A program made the position numbers and the translations under genes. Below the pieces are notes generated by a model, which was not told the DNA's origin, ran no database searches, and saw only the letters and a program-made list of their open reading frames with translations. Positions 52,022-61,051 of a stretch of DNA of 64,000 nt are shown in pieces. The DNA is from DASYDU01 sp050248495 (GTDB taxonomy: Bacteria; Planctomycetota; Planctomycetia; Pirellulales; Lacipirellulaceae), in contig JBFWSG010000003.1 in NCBI GenBank assembly GCA_050248495.1, positions 124,001 through 188,000 on the forward strand. Reading direction: 5' to 3'. Each line of letters starts with the position of its first letter. Positions within the stretch are counted from its first letter, which is position 1.

Positions 52022-52225
52022 ATGACAATTCAGCAGTTAGAACAGCGGCTGATCGACCTGGAACAGGAAGTTGCCGAGTTGCGCCGGGAAGTGCGCCCGT
52101 TACGTCCATTCTCAGATGTCGCGGAGACCTTCGGATTGTTTGCTAACGATCTTGGCTTTGACGAAGTAGTTCGGCTGGGGCGCGAGTATCGAGAGCAGGT
52201 CAACTCTGAGTCTGACGAATGCTGA
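52022..52225 (+). CDS. Putative antitoxin of a PIN-type toxin-antitoxin pair
   Basis: The 67-residue protein has a coiled-coil-like N-terminus (QQLEQRLIDLEQEVAELRREV) followed by a short C-terminal part. It overlaps the PIN gene by seven bases, and AGGAGG lies nine bases before the ATG. The order and size match an antitoxin that binds its toxin. No clear DNA-binding fold is seen, so autoregulation is not assured. It lies beside rnpB on the opposite strand. Confidence 0.65.
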   Translation: MTIQQLEQRLIDLEQEVAELRREVRPLRPFSDVAETFGLFANDLGFDEVVRLGREYREQVNSESDEC

Positions 52226-52641
52226 TTCTTGATACGGACTACCCGACGGAGTTTCAGAAGGGCGGACCTGTCGCTCAGCGGCTGAATGATCGACTCAAGA
52301 ATTCGGGTGAGCCTTACAGCACGACGATCATCTCAGTTGAGGAGGTCATGCGCGGTTGGATGGCCGCCATTCGACGGTCAAACGATCCCACGCGCCAGAT
52401 CAATTCCTACCGACAGCTTCGGCTGCTCTTTCGCTTCTTTTCGACCTGGCAGGTGCTCGACTGGACTGCCGCCACCGTTTCGAAGTTTCAAGAATTGAAG
52501 TCCGCAAGGATTCGCATTGGCACGATGGATCTAAAAATTGCCAGCATCGCGCTGATGAACGATGCGACCTTACTCACGCGAAATCGAAAAGACTACGAAA
52601 ATGTAGCTGGCCTCTCGCTTCTCGATTGGCTTTCCGAGTAA
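52219..52641 (+). CDS. PIN-domain (VapC-like) toxin
   Basis: The 140-residue protein has the PIN-domain acidic residues Asp5/Asp7 in LILDTDYPTEF, Glu in ISVEEVMRG, and the C-terminal GTMDLKIASIALMNDATLLTRNRKDY with two further Asp. These residues bind Mg for RNA cleavage. It probably acts as an endoribonuclease when the antitoxin is lost. The start lies inside the antitoxin gene. Confidence 0.82.
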   Translation: MLILDTDYPTEFQKGGPVAQRLNDRLKNSGEPYSTTIISVEEVMRGWMAAIRRSNDPTRQINSYRQLRLLFRFFSTWQVLDWTAATVSKFQELKSARIRIGTMDLKIASIALMNDATLLTRNRKDYENVAGLSLLDWLSE

Positions 52642-52707
52642 CACTCTCCTTTTAAGGTCGCCAAGGGAAACTGCGGTTCACGCGCGTACCTTCAGAATCA
52701 AAAGACA

Positions 52708-53199
52708 ATGATCGCCGGACCACTGCAGCCTGCCGACTGGCAGTTCGCCCTCGTGGCGATTCCACTGCTGCTAGTCTTCTGGAGTCTCGTGATCGCAATC
52801 GTCTCGCTCGTCGGCGGTTGGCACAACCTGGCGAAGCAGTTTCGTCGCCAAGAGACGACATTTCGGATCAGCACCGAGCCGATCGAAAAGTTCCGTTGGG
52901 CCTCGTTGAAGATGGGCCCCGTCTATTTCCCCACGAACTACGGCAGCTGTGTCACTGTCACGCTCAGCGACGACGGACTCGGCCTGGCCGTGATGCCGCT
53001 CATTCGCCCGCTGCATCCGCCTTTGTTAATCCCTTGGAACGCCATCGAAGGCTGCACTCTCGGCAAGGAACTCGCCCTATTCGACCGCGCAAAAGTCCAA
53101 CTGCGTGAATTTGCGAATCCGTTGCGAATCTATGGCCGCGCCGGGCGTGCCGTCTATCGCAACTGGTTGAGCAAGGACGCGCGGACGCCTCGGGAATAA
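52708..53199 (+). CDS. Hypothetical membrane-anchored protein
   Basis: The 163-residue protein has one N-terminal transmembrane helix (about 13-36) and a soluble C-terminal part with KMGPVYFPTNYGSCVTVTLSD and PLLIPWNAIEGC. The soluble part reads like a PH-like or beta-barrel module seen in unassigned planctomycete proteins. No catalytic motif is recognised. There is only a weak ribosome-binding site. Confidence 0.6.
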   Translation: MIAGPLQPADWQFALVAIPLLLVFWSLVIAIVSLVGGWHNLAKQFRRQETTFRISTEPIEKFRWASLKMGPVYFPTNYGSCVTVTLSDDGLGLAVMPLIRPLHPPLLIPWNAIEGCTLGKELALFDRAKVQLREFANPLRIYGRAGRAVYRNWLSKDARTPRE

Positions 53200-53360
53200 T
53201 TGGAGCGAGCCGTTCGTTTCTCCTGAGTTGGCGGCTTTGGCTCAGTCGTCGCACGTTTCGCCTGCCAAATCCGCGCCGGTAAACTTCCGTCCGACTATAT
53301 TCAAGCTGGGAGGCGACTGGCGCCGTCGGATTGGCGCATCGTTCGGAAGGAGAGTCCGAT

Positions 53361-54599
53361 ATGTCTGCCGCAATCGAGTCCGAGCTCACGCCGCGTCGCT
53401 TCCGTTTCAATCTCCGGACGCTGATGCTGATATTAGCCGGCGTCTCTATTCTGCTCGCGCCGTTTCAATGGTTTGGCTGGTTGTATCTGTTTTCGGCCCT
53501 GATGTCGCTCGGCCTGGTCGTGGTCTGTGCGCTGGCCTATCGAGAGTCGAAACCATTGGCTGTAGTCGTGGCAATTGGCGGAGTGCTGTTCAGCTTTCTG
53601 CTGATCATGTTGTCGCCGATGATTTTTGCCCACGCATTCTTTAATTGTGTTGCGAGTATTGGACTCGCCATCTGCCGGGTCAGAACCAAGACGTTTTTGC
53701 TGGGGCTGGCGTTCACAGCCGCCGGCCTCTATGCCCTTGCGATCGGCAACAGCATGGAGAGGATCCAAGCATTGACTGCCCTGCGAGCAAAATATCCGTT
53801 CCAATCACTGGAGCAGCGTTTGGCATTCGAAAGAGACCTTAGCCACAGAGCGGCGGCGACGAACCAGCCCATCGTGCTAACGCCGGCTGTCGAGCAGAGA
53901 CTCGGTGAATTCGAAGAGCGCCGCGGCCACTTCGCCTATTTCGACCGCGCATGGTCGCTACAGGAACTGCACGAATATGCCACGTTGCAGTTTGCTCGTG
54001 CCGCCGGATTCGGAATCGCACGAATGGGTTACATCTACACGGAAGATATCGACCTTCCTCCGACGGCTCCGCTTGCGCTTCCCGTGCCGCTTGATCGAAT
54101 TTCCGAGCGGCCATCGGCGTTAGACTTGTTGCCTGTTCATGCCGAGCTCCTGTTTGACTTCGGCGATCGCAATCGGACCGGTTATGTTCGCAGCCGCCGC
54201 GAAGTGTCCGGGTTCGAACCCCATCAAGTGACCAAGAGGCCGACGATGCCCACTGATGAAGACCCGCCGACTCATTGGCAGGTGAATCGATTGGAATTAG
54301 TCAGCCTCTTGCGCCACGACACCCCGCGCGTCTACACGGCACCGGAGCTTCCCGCGATGGACCAGCTTGCCGACGTGCCACATCGCGAGCTGAACCGCTT
54401 CGAGTTGGCCTCGCTGCCAAAGCTCGAATCGGACGAAGACCTCGTCGTCGATCAGCAGCCCAGTCGGATCCAGATGCTTGGCGCGATCCGTGCCGCGACG
54501 AGTTGCCTGGACTGCCACGATTGCCAGCGTGGTCAGCTGCTGGGCGCATTCTCGTACGAGCTCTCGCCAGTTGTGAACTCGAACGAGGCGGCAGATTGA
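53361..54599 (+). CDS. Membrane protein with C-terminal CXXCH motif
   Basis: The 412-residue protein starts at 53361 (GGAGAG upstream) with RRFRFNLRTLMLIL, a signature of planctomycete membrane proteins, and four to five helices in the first 130 residues. The remaining 280 residues are soluble and end with CLDCHDCQRGQLLGAF, a c-type haem site if the domain is periplasmic. A mono-haem C-terminal domain with no other Cys clusters would be unusual. The motif may also be a metal site. Confidence 0.65.
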   Translation: MSAAIESELTPRRFRFNLRTLMLILAGVSILLAPFQWFGWLYLFSALMSLGLVVVCALAYRESKPLAVVVAIGGVLFSFLLIMLSPMIFAHAFFNCVASIGLAICRVRTKTFLLGLAFTAAGLYALAIGNSMERIQALTALRAKYPFQSLEQRLAFERDLSHRAAATNQPIVLTPAVEQRLGEFEERRGHFAYFDRAWSLQELHEYATLQFARAAGFGIARMGYIYTEDIDLPPTAPLALPVPLDRISERPSALDLLPVHAELLFDFGDRNRTGYVRSRREVSGFEPHQVTKRPTMPTDEDPPTHWQVNRLELVSLLRHDTPRVYTAPELPAMDQLADVPHRELNRFELASLPKLESDEDLVVDQQPSRIQMLGAIRAATSCLDCHDCQRGQLLGAFSYELSPVVNSNEAAD

Positions 54600-54609
54600 T
54601 TGCCGCGCT

Positions 54610-55134
54610 TCACCGCGTGACAGACGGAGCGTGCCGCCGCGATCGCCAGGTCCGGATGATCAATCCGACTCCTCCGATAGCCCCTGCGGCATAGCTCATG
54701 CTGTGAGCAAACACATCTGCAATGAAGGGCACGTGTTGCTCTCGAGGTACGCGATTTACCATGGAATCATTGAGCGCGATCCAACCGTTGGATGCGGCGA
54801 TGTACCCCGCCACTCCTGCGAATAACGCCAGCACACCCGCAAAAATCATCAAGAACAACAACGGTCGCACCAATTCATGTACCGATTTTTTGGGCCGCGC
54901 GCCGACTCGCGCCGCAAATGCCAAAAGAACGCCCAAACCGAGACCGACCCACCATGTCGCCACAACACCCCAAACAAATCCAAGCACCGTCGGCGATGTG
55001 GTTGGAACTGACAGTATTTGCGGATGGCCGACCGTGAAATATTCGATGCAAACACGAGCCGTTAGTTGGTCGTGCACGACGCCGTAGGTCACGGCCGCCA
55101 GAATCGACATCGCTACGATCGCCAAGAATTGCAT
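54610..55134 (-). CDS. Four-helix hypothetical membrane protein
   Basis: The 174-residue protein has four hydrophobic helices and the sequence ARVCIEYFTVGHPQIL. Short unassigned membrane proteins with this CIEYFTVGHP phrase are widespread. It lies convergent to the gene before it, 10 bases apart. No function can be read. Confidence 0.65.
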   Translation of the reverse strand: MQFLAIVAMSILAAVTYGVVHDQLTARVCIEYFTVGHPQILSVPTTSPTVLGFVWGVVATWWVGLGLGVLLAFAARVGARPKKSVHELVRPLLFLMIFAGVLALFAGVAGYIAASNGWIALNDSMVNRVPREQHVPFIADVFAHSMSYAAGAIGGVGLIIRTWRSRRHAPSVTR

Positions 55135-55187
55135 GCGCCGCTCGTAAGCCGTCCTGTATCGGACCCGCTCAAGTGCCGTGTCGCTGG

Positions 55188-55268
55188 CCCTGCCAGCTCC
55201 CCCGCCGCGCGAACTCCGCCAGCACCGCCTGTTTTACCACCGGTTTGTCCAGGCACCAGCGCCGACCA
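55188..55268 (-). pseudogene. Duplicated 3' fragment of the radical SAM gene
   Basis: On the minus strand this stretch encodes RRWCLDKPVVKQAVLAEF then ARRGSWQG, a close copy of the C-terminus of the radical SAM gene at 56002-56991 (PSWCLDKPAVKQAVLEEF). At DNA level the 80 bases align with 56039-56120 with only scattered differences. The DUF433/DUF5615 gene pair lies between the two copies. The rest of the gene is missing here, so this is a remnant of a duplication. Confidence 0.7.
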
Positions 55269-55371
55269 ATGAATTGGCGAAGAGATGTCCAATTCGCCGG
55301 CGAAGGTGATCTGTAGGTGCGGAATCCACGAGAATGGTATAATAGAGTTGCCGATCTAAAGGAAATCTTCC

Positions 55372-55614
55372 ATGCCCACACATGAAAACTGGCGAAATCG
55401 GATCAAAACCGATCCTGCGATACACGACGGTGATCCGTGCATCGCTGGTACGCGAGTTCCTGTGAGCGTCATCGTCGGCAGCATCGCCGAAGGCGACACC
55501 TGGGAGCAAGTTCTTGCAAGCTACCCAAAGCTGGAACGGCAAGACATACAGGCGGCCCTGCAATTTGCAGCCGAAGCCGTGAATCGCTTTGACATGATCC
55601 TGGCCGTCGATTGA
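55372..55614 (+). CDS. DUF433 domain protein, putative antitoxin
   Basis: The 80-residue protein has the DUF433 fold, with DPAIHDGDPCIAGTRVPVSVI and a C-terminal helix. DUF433 proteins pair with DUF5615 PIN-like toxins as antitoxins. It lies ten bases upstream of such a gene. AAAGGAA lies about seven bases before the ATG. Confidence 0.82.
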   Translation: MPTHENWRNRIKTDPAIHDGDPCIAGTRVPVSVIVGSIAEGDTWEQVLASYPKLERQDIQAALQFAAEAVNRFDMILAVD

Positions 55615-55624
55615 ACCGCAGCCC

Positions 55625-55987
55625 ATGGCGATTTCCGTCAAGGTCGACGAAGACCTTCCCAAAGAGATTGCGGACCTGATGAGCGCTGCTGGGCACGACG
55701 CGTCGACCGTCTATTTGCAGGGACATTCCGGTCTGCCAGACGATCAGCTCTGGCCGATAATTCAATCCGAGCGAAGACTGCTGCTGACCGCGGATAAGGG
55801 CTTCGCAGATGCGCGAAAGTACCCCGCGGGTTCCCATGGCGGCATCGTGCTCTTCCGTTTGCCGCGAGAATCGCGGGCCGGATACATCCGACTCGCCAGT
55901 TTGCTGCTGCAGCAAGTGCGCCTGGATGATCTGATTGGAACAATTGCCGTCGTGACTCCGGAAGCAATCCGCGTGCATCGTGCATGA
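55625..55987 (+). CDS. DUF5615 PIN-like toxin
   Basis: The 120-residue protein has the DUF5615 start, VKVDEDLPKEIADLMSAAGHDA, and later LLLTADKGFADARKYP, which carry the acidic residues of a PIN-like nuclease. Together with the DUF433 gene it forms a predicted toxin-antitoxin module. The gene is located between the two copies of the radical SAM 3' end. RNase activity is expected but unproven. Confidence 0.82.
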   Translation: MAISVKVDEDLPKEIADLMSAAGHDASTVYLQGHSGLPDDQLWPIIQSERRLLLTADKGFADARKYPAGSHGGIVLFRLPRESRAGYIRLASLLLQQVRLDDLIGTIAVVTPEAIRVHRA

Positions 55988-56001
55988 GAGGCGGTCAACG
56001 A

Positions 56002-56991
56002 TTACAGTAGCCGTCCAGCAGTGCTATCCCACGATCGCCCCTGCCAACTCCTCCGCCGCGCAAACTCTTCCAACACGGCCTGCTTCACCGCTGGTTTGTC
56101 GAGGCACCAACTCGGCCCGACGAAGTAGTCGGGCGGCGCGTCGCCGCTGATGCGGTCGACGAACATCGTGGGGGGCAGCAGCTCGATGAAGTCGACGAGC
56201 GTTCGCACGTACTCGGCCCGTTCCATTAGCCGCACTTCCCCGCGCGCCACCTGGTCGGCCAGTGGCGTCCCCTTCACGCAGTACAAGTTGTGGATCTTCA
56301 CTGCGTCGAGGCCCAGTCGGCCCACCTCGCGGGCCGTGGCCAGCATGTCGTCGTGCGACTCGCCCGGCAGGCCGAGCATGATGTGCGCACCGATCTCGAA
56401 CCCGCGGCCGCGGCTCCGCTCCATCGCGTCACGCATCGCGTTGTGATAGTGTCCACGGTTCATCCAGTCGAGCGAACGGTCGTGCATCGTCTGCATGCCA
56501 TACTCGACCGCGACATACGTTCGCCCCGCCAGCTCTTCGAGCAGCTCTAGCACGTCATCCGGCACACAGTCGGGCCGCGTGCCGACCACCAGCCCGATCA
56601 CCTGCGGATGCGACAGCGCTTCGTCATACACGCGCCGCAATCGCTCCACTGGTGCATAGGTGTTCGTGGCAGGCTGGAAGTACGCTAAAAAGTGTTCGCA
56701 TTTTCGATAGCGGAGTCGCATCCGCGCGAGGCTCTCGTCGATCTGCCCGAGGATGCCGGTCCGTGGCAGGCGGCGGCTGGGGCTGAAGCTGCGGTTGTCG
56801 CAAAAGGTGCAGCCGCCGGTGGCAACGCTGCCGTCCACGTTGGGGCAGGTAAAGCCGGCATCGACGCTGACCTTCTGGACCCGCGCGCCGAAGCGCTGGC
56901 GGAGGTGAAAATTGGCCGCGAAATAGGGGAGTCCCGCCGCCCGCCAGGCCGGCTGTAAGTCGTTGCCGGTACGCGAGTTGGTTGACGCCAT
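56002..56991 (-). CDS. Radical SAM protein, TIGR01212/YhcC-like
   Basis: The 329-residue protein has the [4Fe-4S] motif with Cys49, Cys61 and Cys64 (TCPNVDGSVATGGCTFCDN) and GTRPDCVPDDVLELL, which fit the TIGR01212 (YhcC) family. Elp3-like proteins are related. The start at 56991 is chosen because the family begins there, and upstream codons in the open frame overlap the divergent FHA gene. The substrate is unknown. The 3' end of the gene is copied at 55188-55268. Confidence 0.85.
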   Translation of the reverse strand: MASTNSRTGNDLQPAWRAAGLPYFAANFHLRQRFGARVQKVSVDAGFTCPNVDGSVATGGCTFCDNRSFSPSRRLPRTGILGQIDESLARMRLRYRKCEHFLAYFQPATNTYAPVERLRRVYDEALSHPQVIGLVVGTRPDCVPDDVLELLEELAGRTYVAVEYGMQTMHDRSLDWMNRGHYHNAMRDAMERSRGRGFEIGAHIMLGLPGESHDDMLATAREVGRLGLDAVKIHNLYCVKGTPLADQVARGEVRLMERAEYVRTLVDFIELLPPTMFVDRISGDAPPDYFVGPSWCLDKPAVKQAVLEEFARRRSWQGRSWDSTAGRLL

Positions 56992-57082
56992 GCGGGTGGG
57001 AACGTAGATTGGTATGGGTGAAACCGGGCGGCCCTTGGGCATCATAAATCCATTCTTTTGCACGCTGCAAGTGAGGCCCCTC

Positions 57083-57553
57083 ATGTACGGTGAATTGGTT
57101 CCATTGGGCGGCGGCGACCCGATCCCGTTGTTGAAAAGGCAAATGCTCGTCGGCCGCCGCGAGAGTTGCGACATCATCCTTCGGTTCGCCAATGTGTCGG
57201 CGCACCACTGCCAACTGTCGATCGAAAACGGCTATTTGTTCGTCCGCGACATGCAGAGCCGCAACGGCATCAAGGTGAACGACATCAAAGTGACCGAGCG
57301 ACGTCTTGATCCCGGCGACATCCTCGCCATCTCGAAGCATCGTTACCGCGTCGATTATGATCCGGCCGAGCTGGGCGCGATCGGCCCGCCGCCGGCCGAC
57401 AATCTCTCGCAAGAGATTTTGAAGGAATCGCTGCTGGCCCGGGCCGGGCTCGACCACCGCGATGTCGCGCGCCACCGCGACGGCGGCACCAAGCGGTACG
57501 ACCCGACGAACATGAGCAAGGGCCAGATCAAGCTGCCCGACCAGGCCCTTTAG
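57083..57553 (+). CDS. FHA-domain protein
   Basis: The 156-residue protein is a forkhead-associated domain with LVGRRESCDIILRF, NVSAHHCQLSI and DMQSRNGIKVND as the conserved strands and phosphothreonine-binding loops. It starts MYGELVPLGGGD, the usual opening. An alternative ATG at 57014 lies near the divergent radical SAM gene. A soluble, cytoplasmic role in Ser/Thr kinase signalling is likely. rsgA begins eight bases after its stop. Confidence 0.85.
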   Translation: MYGELVPLGGGDPIPLLKRQMLVGRRESCDIILRFANVSAHHCQLSIENGYLFVRDMQSRNGIKVNDIKVTERRLDPGDILAISKHRYRVDYDPAELGAIGPPPADNLSQEILKESLLARAGLDHRDVARHRDGGTKRYDPTNMSKGQIKLPDQAL

Positions 57554-57561
57554 TCCGCCCC

Positions 57562-58704
57562 ATGTCGCGCAAGAAGCGTAAGGTGCGGGCCGACTTTCGC
57601 AAGAACCGCGAGGTCCGCGCGCGCGACAAACAGGGCATCCACCGGCTCGTCGACGACGAATCCCCAGCTGCCGACGCCCCGCTCGGAGAACGGGTGAGCG
57701 GCAAGGGGGACATCACCCGCAAGCGGACCCTCGCCGGAGCCGAGATCGTCGAGGACGAATCCGGGACTCTGGTCCTCCCGGATGTCGACCGCAGCATTTG
57801 CCGTCTCGGCCGGGTCCTCCGCAGCCAGGGCCTCCACAACCTGGTCCGCGACGAGAGCGGCGCGGTGTTCCAGTGTGCCACGCGCCGCTTGCTCAAGACG
57901 CTCTCGACCGATCAGCGGCACATCGTGATCGCCGGCGACATCGTCTGGTTCCGCCCCGAGGGCGACGGCGAAGGGATGATCGAGCGGGTCGAACCGCGGC
58001 ACGGCGTCTTGAGCCGCACCAGCCGCTCCCGGCAGCATGTGCTCGTGGCCAACGTCGATCAGATGTTGATCGTCACCAGCGCTGCCGAGCCGCGGCTCAA
58101 ACCGAATCTTATCGATCGCTTCCTCGTCTCCGCCGAAAAATCGCAAATCCGGCCAATCATCTGCATCAACAAGATCGACCTCATCGAGCCGGCCGATCTG
58201 ATGCCGCTGGTCGGCGTCTACGCGCAGCTGGGGTATGAGGTGCAACTGGTGTCCGCCGCCACCGGCTTCGGCATCGATCGCTTGCGGCAGCGCGTGGCCG
58301 GCGCCGAGAGCGTGGTCACGGGTCAGAGCGGCGTCGGCAAGTCGTCGCTGCTCAATGCCATCGAGCCCGATCTTGGCTTGCGCGTGCAAAAGGTGAGCGA
58401 GGAGACGCAGAAGGGCCGTCACACCACGACCACCGCCGAACTACTGCCGCTGTCGATCGGCGGCTTCATCGTCGACACGCCTGGCATCCGCCAGTTTCAA
58501 TTGTGGGACGTGATTCCGGAAGAAGTCGCCGGCTACTTCCGCGACCTGCGTCCCTATGTCAGCCAGTGCCGCTTCCCCGACTGCACGCACACACACGAAG
58601 ATCACTGCGCCGTGAAGGATGCCGTCGCCGACGGTTGGATCGACACCCGCCGCTACGAAAGCTACGTGCAGATCCAGGCCGGCGACGACGAGCCGCCGCG
58701 CTAA
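57562..58704 (+). CDS. rsgA: Small ribosomal subunit biogenesis GTPase RsgA
   Basis: The 380-residue protein has an OB-fold (about 80-165), a circularly permuted GTPase domain with NKID (203-206) before GQSGVGKS (254-261) and DTPG (305-308), and a zinc-binding C-terminus (Cys336, Cys341, His, Cys349). RsgA helps mature the 30S subunit and hydrolyses GTP on binding it. A basic N-terminal extension, MSRKKRKVRADFRKNREVRA, is longer than in E. coli. It is eight bases from the FHA gene. Confidence 0.92.
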   Translation: MSRKKRKVRADFRKNREVRARDKQGIHRLVDDESPAADAPLGERVSGKGDITRKRTLAGAEIVEDESGTLVLPDVDRSICRLGRVLRSQGLHNLVRDESGAVFQCATRRLLKTLSTDQRHIVIAGDIVWFRPEGDGEGMIERVEPRHGVLSRTSRSRQHVLVANVDQMLIVTSAAEPRLKPNLIDRFLVSAEKSQIRPIICINKIDLIEPADLMPLVGVYAQLGYEVQLVSAATGFGIDRLRQRVAGAESVVTGQSGVGKSSLLNAIEPDLGLRVQKVSEETQKGRHTTTTAELLPLSIGGFIVDTPGIRQFQLWDVIPEEVAGYFRDLRPYVSQCRFPDCTHTHEDHCAVKDAVADGWIDTRRYESYVQIQAGDDEPPR

Positions 58705-58902
58705 CGCGGGCCGCGCATCTTGGCCGGATGGTTGCAGCCGCGCATGCGATTGTTTGCAAAATGGCCTCACTCAGGGCGTTTATGCCGCCGCCCGTTGGTC
58801 AATTCGATAGTCTTTGAATAGACTGAAAGTACACGTTGCCGCGATCTCTGGGCGGCGCGTGGCGGCCTTCTTGGGCCACGGCGCGAACGGTTGAGGCGGT
58901 GG

Positions 58903-60447
58903 ATGCGGAATCTCTTGGCATTTCTGGCTGGCGGTGTCATTGCGCTCATTGCGGCGTCGTCGGGTAGCGCGGCCGAATACTACGTCGCTCCCACGGGCGG
59001 CAGCGATTCGAACAACGGCGCGATCGGCAGCCCGTTTGCCACTTTCGGCAAAGCGATCGGCCTCGCTGCTCCGGGAGATACGATCTATGCCCGCGGCGGC
59101 ACTTACAACTTGAACGGCAAGCTGCGCATCACGAAGGCCGGGGTCACGAACAATCCCATCAACCTGGTCGCTTATCCGGGCGAAACTCCGATTCTAAACT
59201 TCGCCGCGCAGTCGACCTCCAGCAGTAACCGCGGAGTCGAACTGGCGACCGGCGCCGATTGGTGGCACATCCAGGGACTCACGATCCAGAACGCGGGCGA
59301 CAACGGCTTCTACACCGGCGCCAGCTACGGCGTCTTCGAACAGATGGTGACTCGCTACAACCGGGACTCGGGTTTCCAGATCCACGATTCTGCATCGAAC
59401 AATCTGATTCTCAATTGCGATTCGTACGAAAACTACGACCCGCTGACGTTTGCCGAAAATGCCGATGGCTTTGCAGCCAAGTCGGCAACCGTCGGTCCAG
59501 GAAACGTCTTTCGCGGCAATCGCTCGTGGGGCAACTCGGACGACGGTTTCGACGTCTACTACACCGTGGACTACGGCATACTCGTCGACCAGTGTTGGAC
59601 GTTTGACAATGGAATCGATCTGTGGGGAGTCGGCGCAAACTATCAAGGGGACGGCAACGGATTTAAGCTCGGGAATCCCGGTGGGCCGAGCGTGGTTGTC
59701 AATTCGCTGGCCGTCGATAACGCCCACAACGGTATGGACATTAACGGCAGCACGGCCGCAGTGAAAGTCTATAACTCGACGTCCTTCAGCAATGAGCGCA
59801 ACTGGCGGTTCGATCAGCCCATCGCCGCGCAGGTTTTGCAGAACAACATTTCCTACCAGGGGAATAGCAGCGACAACATCGTGCCGGCGGTAAGCGATTC
59901 CTTCAACACGTGGAACGGCGGCGTCTCGCTCAGCAATGCCGACTTCCAGTCGCTCGCCCGAACCGTCGCAGGCATCGATCTGCTCAAAGCGCCGCGCCAG
60001 GCCGACGGCAGCCTGCCCGACCTGGGAAGCTTCCTGCAGTTGGCGGCGGGCAGCGACTTGATCGACGCCGGCACGCCGATCAGCTATGTGTTCAACGGCG
60101 TTACGTACACTCTGGCTTACAACGGTACGGCGCCGGACCTCGGTGCGTTCGAAACTGTGGCCCCTGGTCCCGCATTGCCGGGCGATTACAACAGCGACAA
60201 CACCGTCGACGCACTGGATTACACCGTCTGGCGCGATGCCTTCGAAACTTCGGCGACCCTGCCCAACGACGAGACGCCGGGCACAGTCGACGCCGCCGAC
60301 TACGATGTTTGGAAGGCCCACTTCGGCCAATCGCTTTCGGGCGCCGGCGCAATTGGAGCGGCCGCGATTCCGGAACCGGCGTCGGCCTCGCTCATGGTCG
60401 CCGCGTGCGTCGCAGTCGGCATCGCACGGCGCCGACGATTGTTTTAG
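58903..60447 (+). CDS. PL9-like pectate lyase with dockerin-like repeat and PEP-CTERM tail
   Basis: The 514-residue secreted protein starts at 58903 (GAGGCGG upstream) with a signal peptide. The body is a right-handed parallel beta helix typical of PL9, with YYVAPTGGSDSNNG and GNGFKLGNPGG, which holds the Lys of the PL9 catalytic site. A dockerin-like repeat (DYNSDNTVDALDYTVWRDA) and a PEP-CTERM tail (IPEP, helix, RRRRLF) follow. It should cleave polygalacturonate. The open frame begins at a TTG four codons before. Confidence 0.82.
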   Translation: MRNLLAFLAGGVIALIAASSGSAAEYYVAPTGGSDSNNGAIGSPFATFGKAIGLAAPGDTIYARGGTYNLNGKLRITKAGVTNNPINLVAYPGETPILNFAAQSTSSSNRGVELATGADWWHIQGLTIQNAGDNGFYTGASYGVFEQMVTRYNRDSGFQIHDSASNNLILNCDSYENYDPLTFAENADGFAAKSATVGPGNVFRGNRSWGNSDDGFDVYYTVDYGILVDQCWTFDNGIDLWGVGANYQGDGNGFKLGNPGGPSVVVNSLAVDNAHNGMDINGSTAAVKVYNSTSFSNERNWRFDQPIAAQVLQNNISYQGNSSDNIVPAVSDSFNTWNGGVSLSNADFQSLARTVAGIDLLKAPRQADGSLPDLGSFLQLAAGSDLIDAGTPISYVFNGVTYTLAYNGTAPDLGAFETVAPGPALPGDYNSDNTVDALDYTVWRDAFETSATLPNDETPGTVDAADYDVWKAHFGQSLSGAGAIGAAAIPEPASASLMVAACVAVGIARRRRLF

Positions 60448-60459
60448 GCGTCACATCTG

Positions 60460-60822
60460 TTAAGCATCGCGGTGAACCGTGTTGGGCGAAAATGCCGGCA
60501 GGCAAACGGCGACATATTCCGCCCCATCGGCCTCGGGTGTGCTGTAGCGGACCCATTCGCCCGGCTCGCACACGACTGCCTGCCCAGCCCGCAGCTCCAG
60601 CACGCTGCCCTCGCTTTCCACGCGCAGCATCCCCGCGAGCACGACCGAAACTTCCAGAAACTCCGGTCGCTGCCCCGGCTCGACCCACCCGCCGGGCGAC
60701 TTCATCCGCGCGACGCTCAGCGCCTCGTGCTGAGAATTCACCCGGCCGACAAACTCTTCGATGAGCTTCGGCTTGTTTCCCGCGGCCGTAATCTTCGTTG
60801 GCTGTTCGATGAGACGTGGCAT
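60460..60822 (-). CDS. Cupin-domain protein
   Basis: The 120-residue protein has a cupin barrel with PEFLEVSVVLAGMLRVESEG and AGQAVVCEPGEWVRY. The first motif lacks the usual His pair, so the metal site may be altered. The start at 60822 is chosen over a TTG at 60843 because AGGA lies about ten bases before the ATG. It is convergent to the pectate lyase gene. Confidence 0.75.
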   Translation of the reverse strand: MPRLIEQPTKITAAGNKPKLIEEFVGRVNSQHEALSVARMKSPGGWVEPGQRPEFLEVSVVLAGMLRVESEGSVLELRAGQAVVCEPGEWVRYSTPEADGAEYVAVCLPAFSPNTVHRDA

Positions 60823-61051
60823 GAATCGGTTTTCCTGCGACAAGCGATCGAGAAATTAAGACAGTGTAGGCAACATTGTCGCCAATTTGCACCCTCCTTC
60901 AATGACCGAATTTTCTGCGAGTTCTCTGTCTCTCGCTAGCGGTTGTCCGCCATCCCATCGGAAACGCTATCCAACGAGTGCCGAGTGGCGTATATAACTC
61001 TCCTGAATCGGCGACGGAATTTGGCATGCAGCGCACCTTTGGAGGCAGGCA

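Noticed and set aside
59194..60330. Minus-strand frame of 378 codons
   Set aside because: It overlaps the pectate lyase on the opposite strand and has only shadow-type composition.
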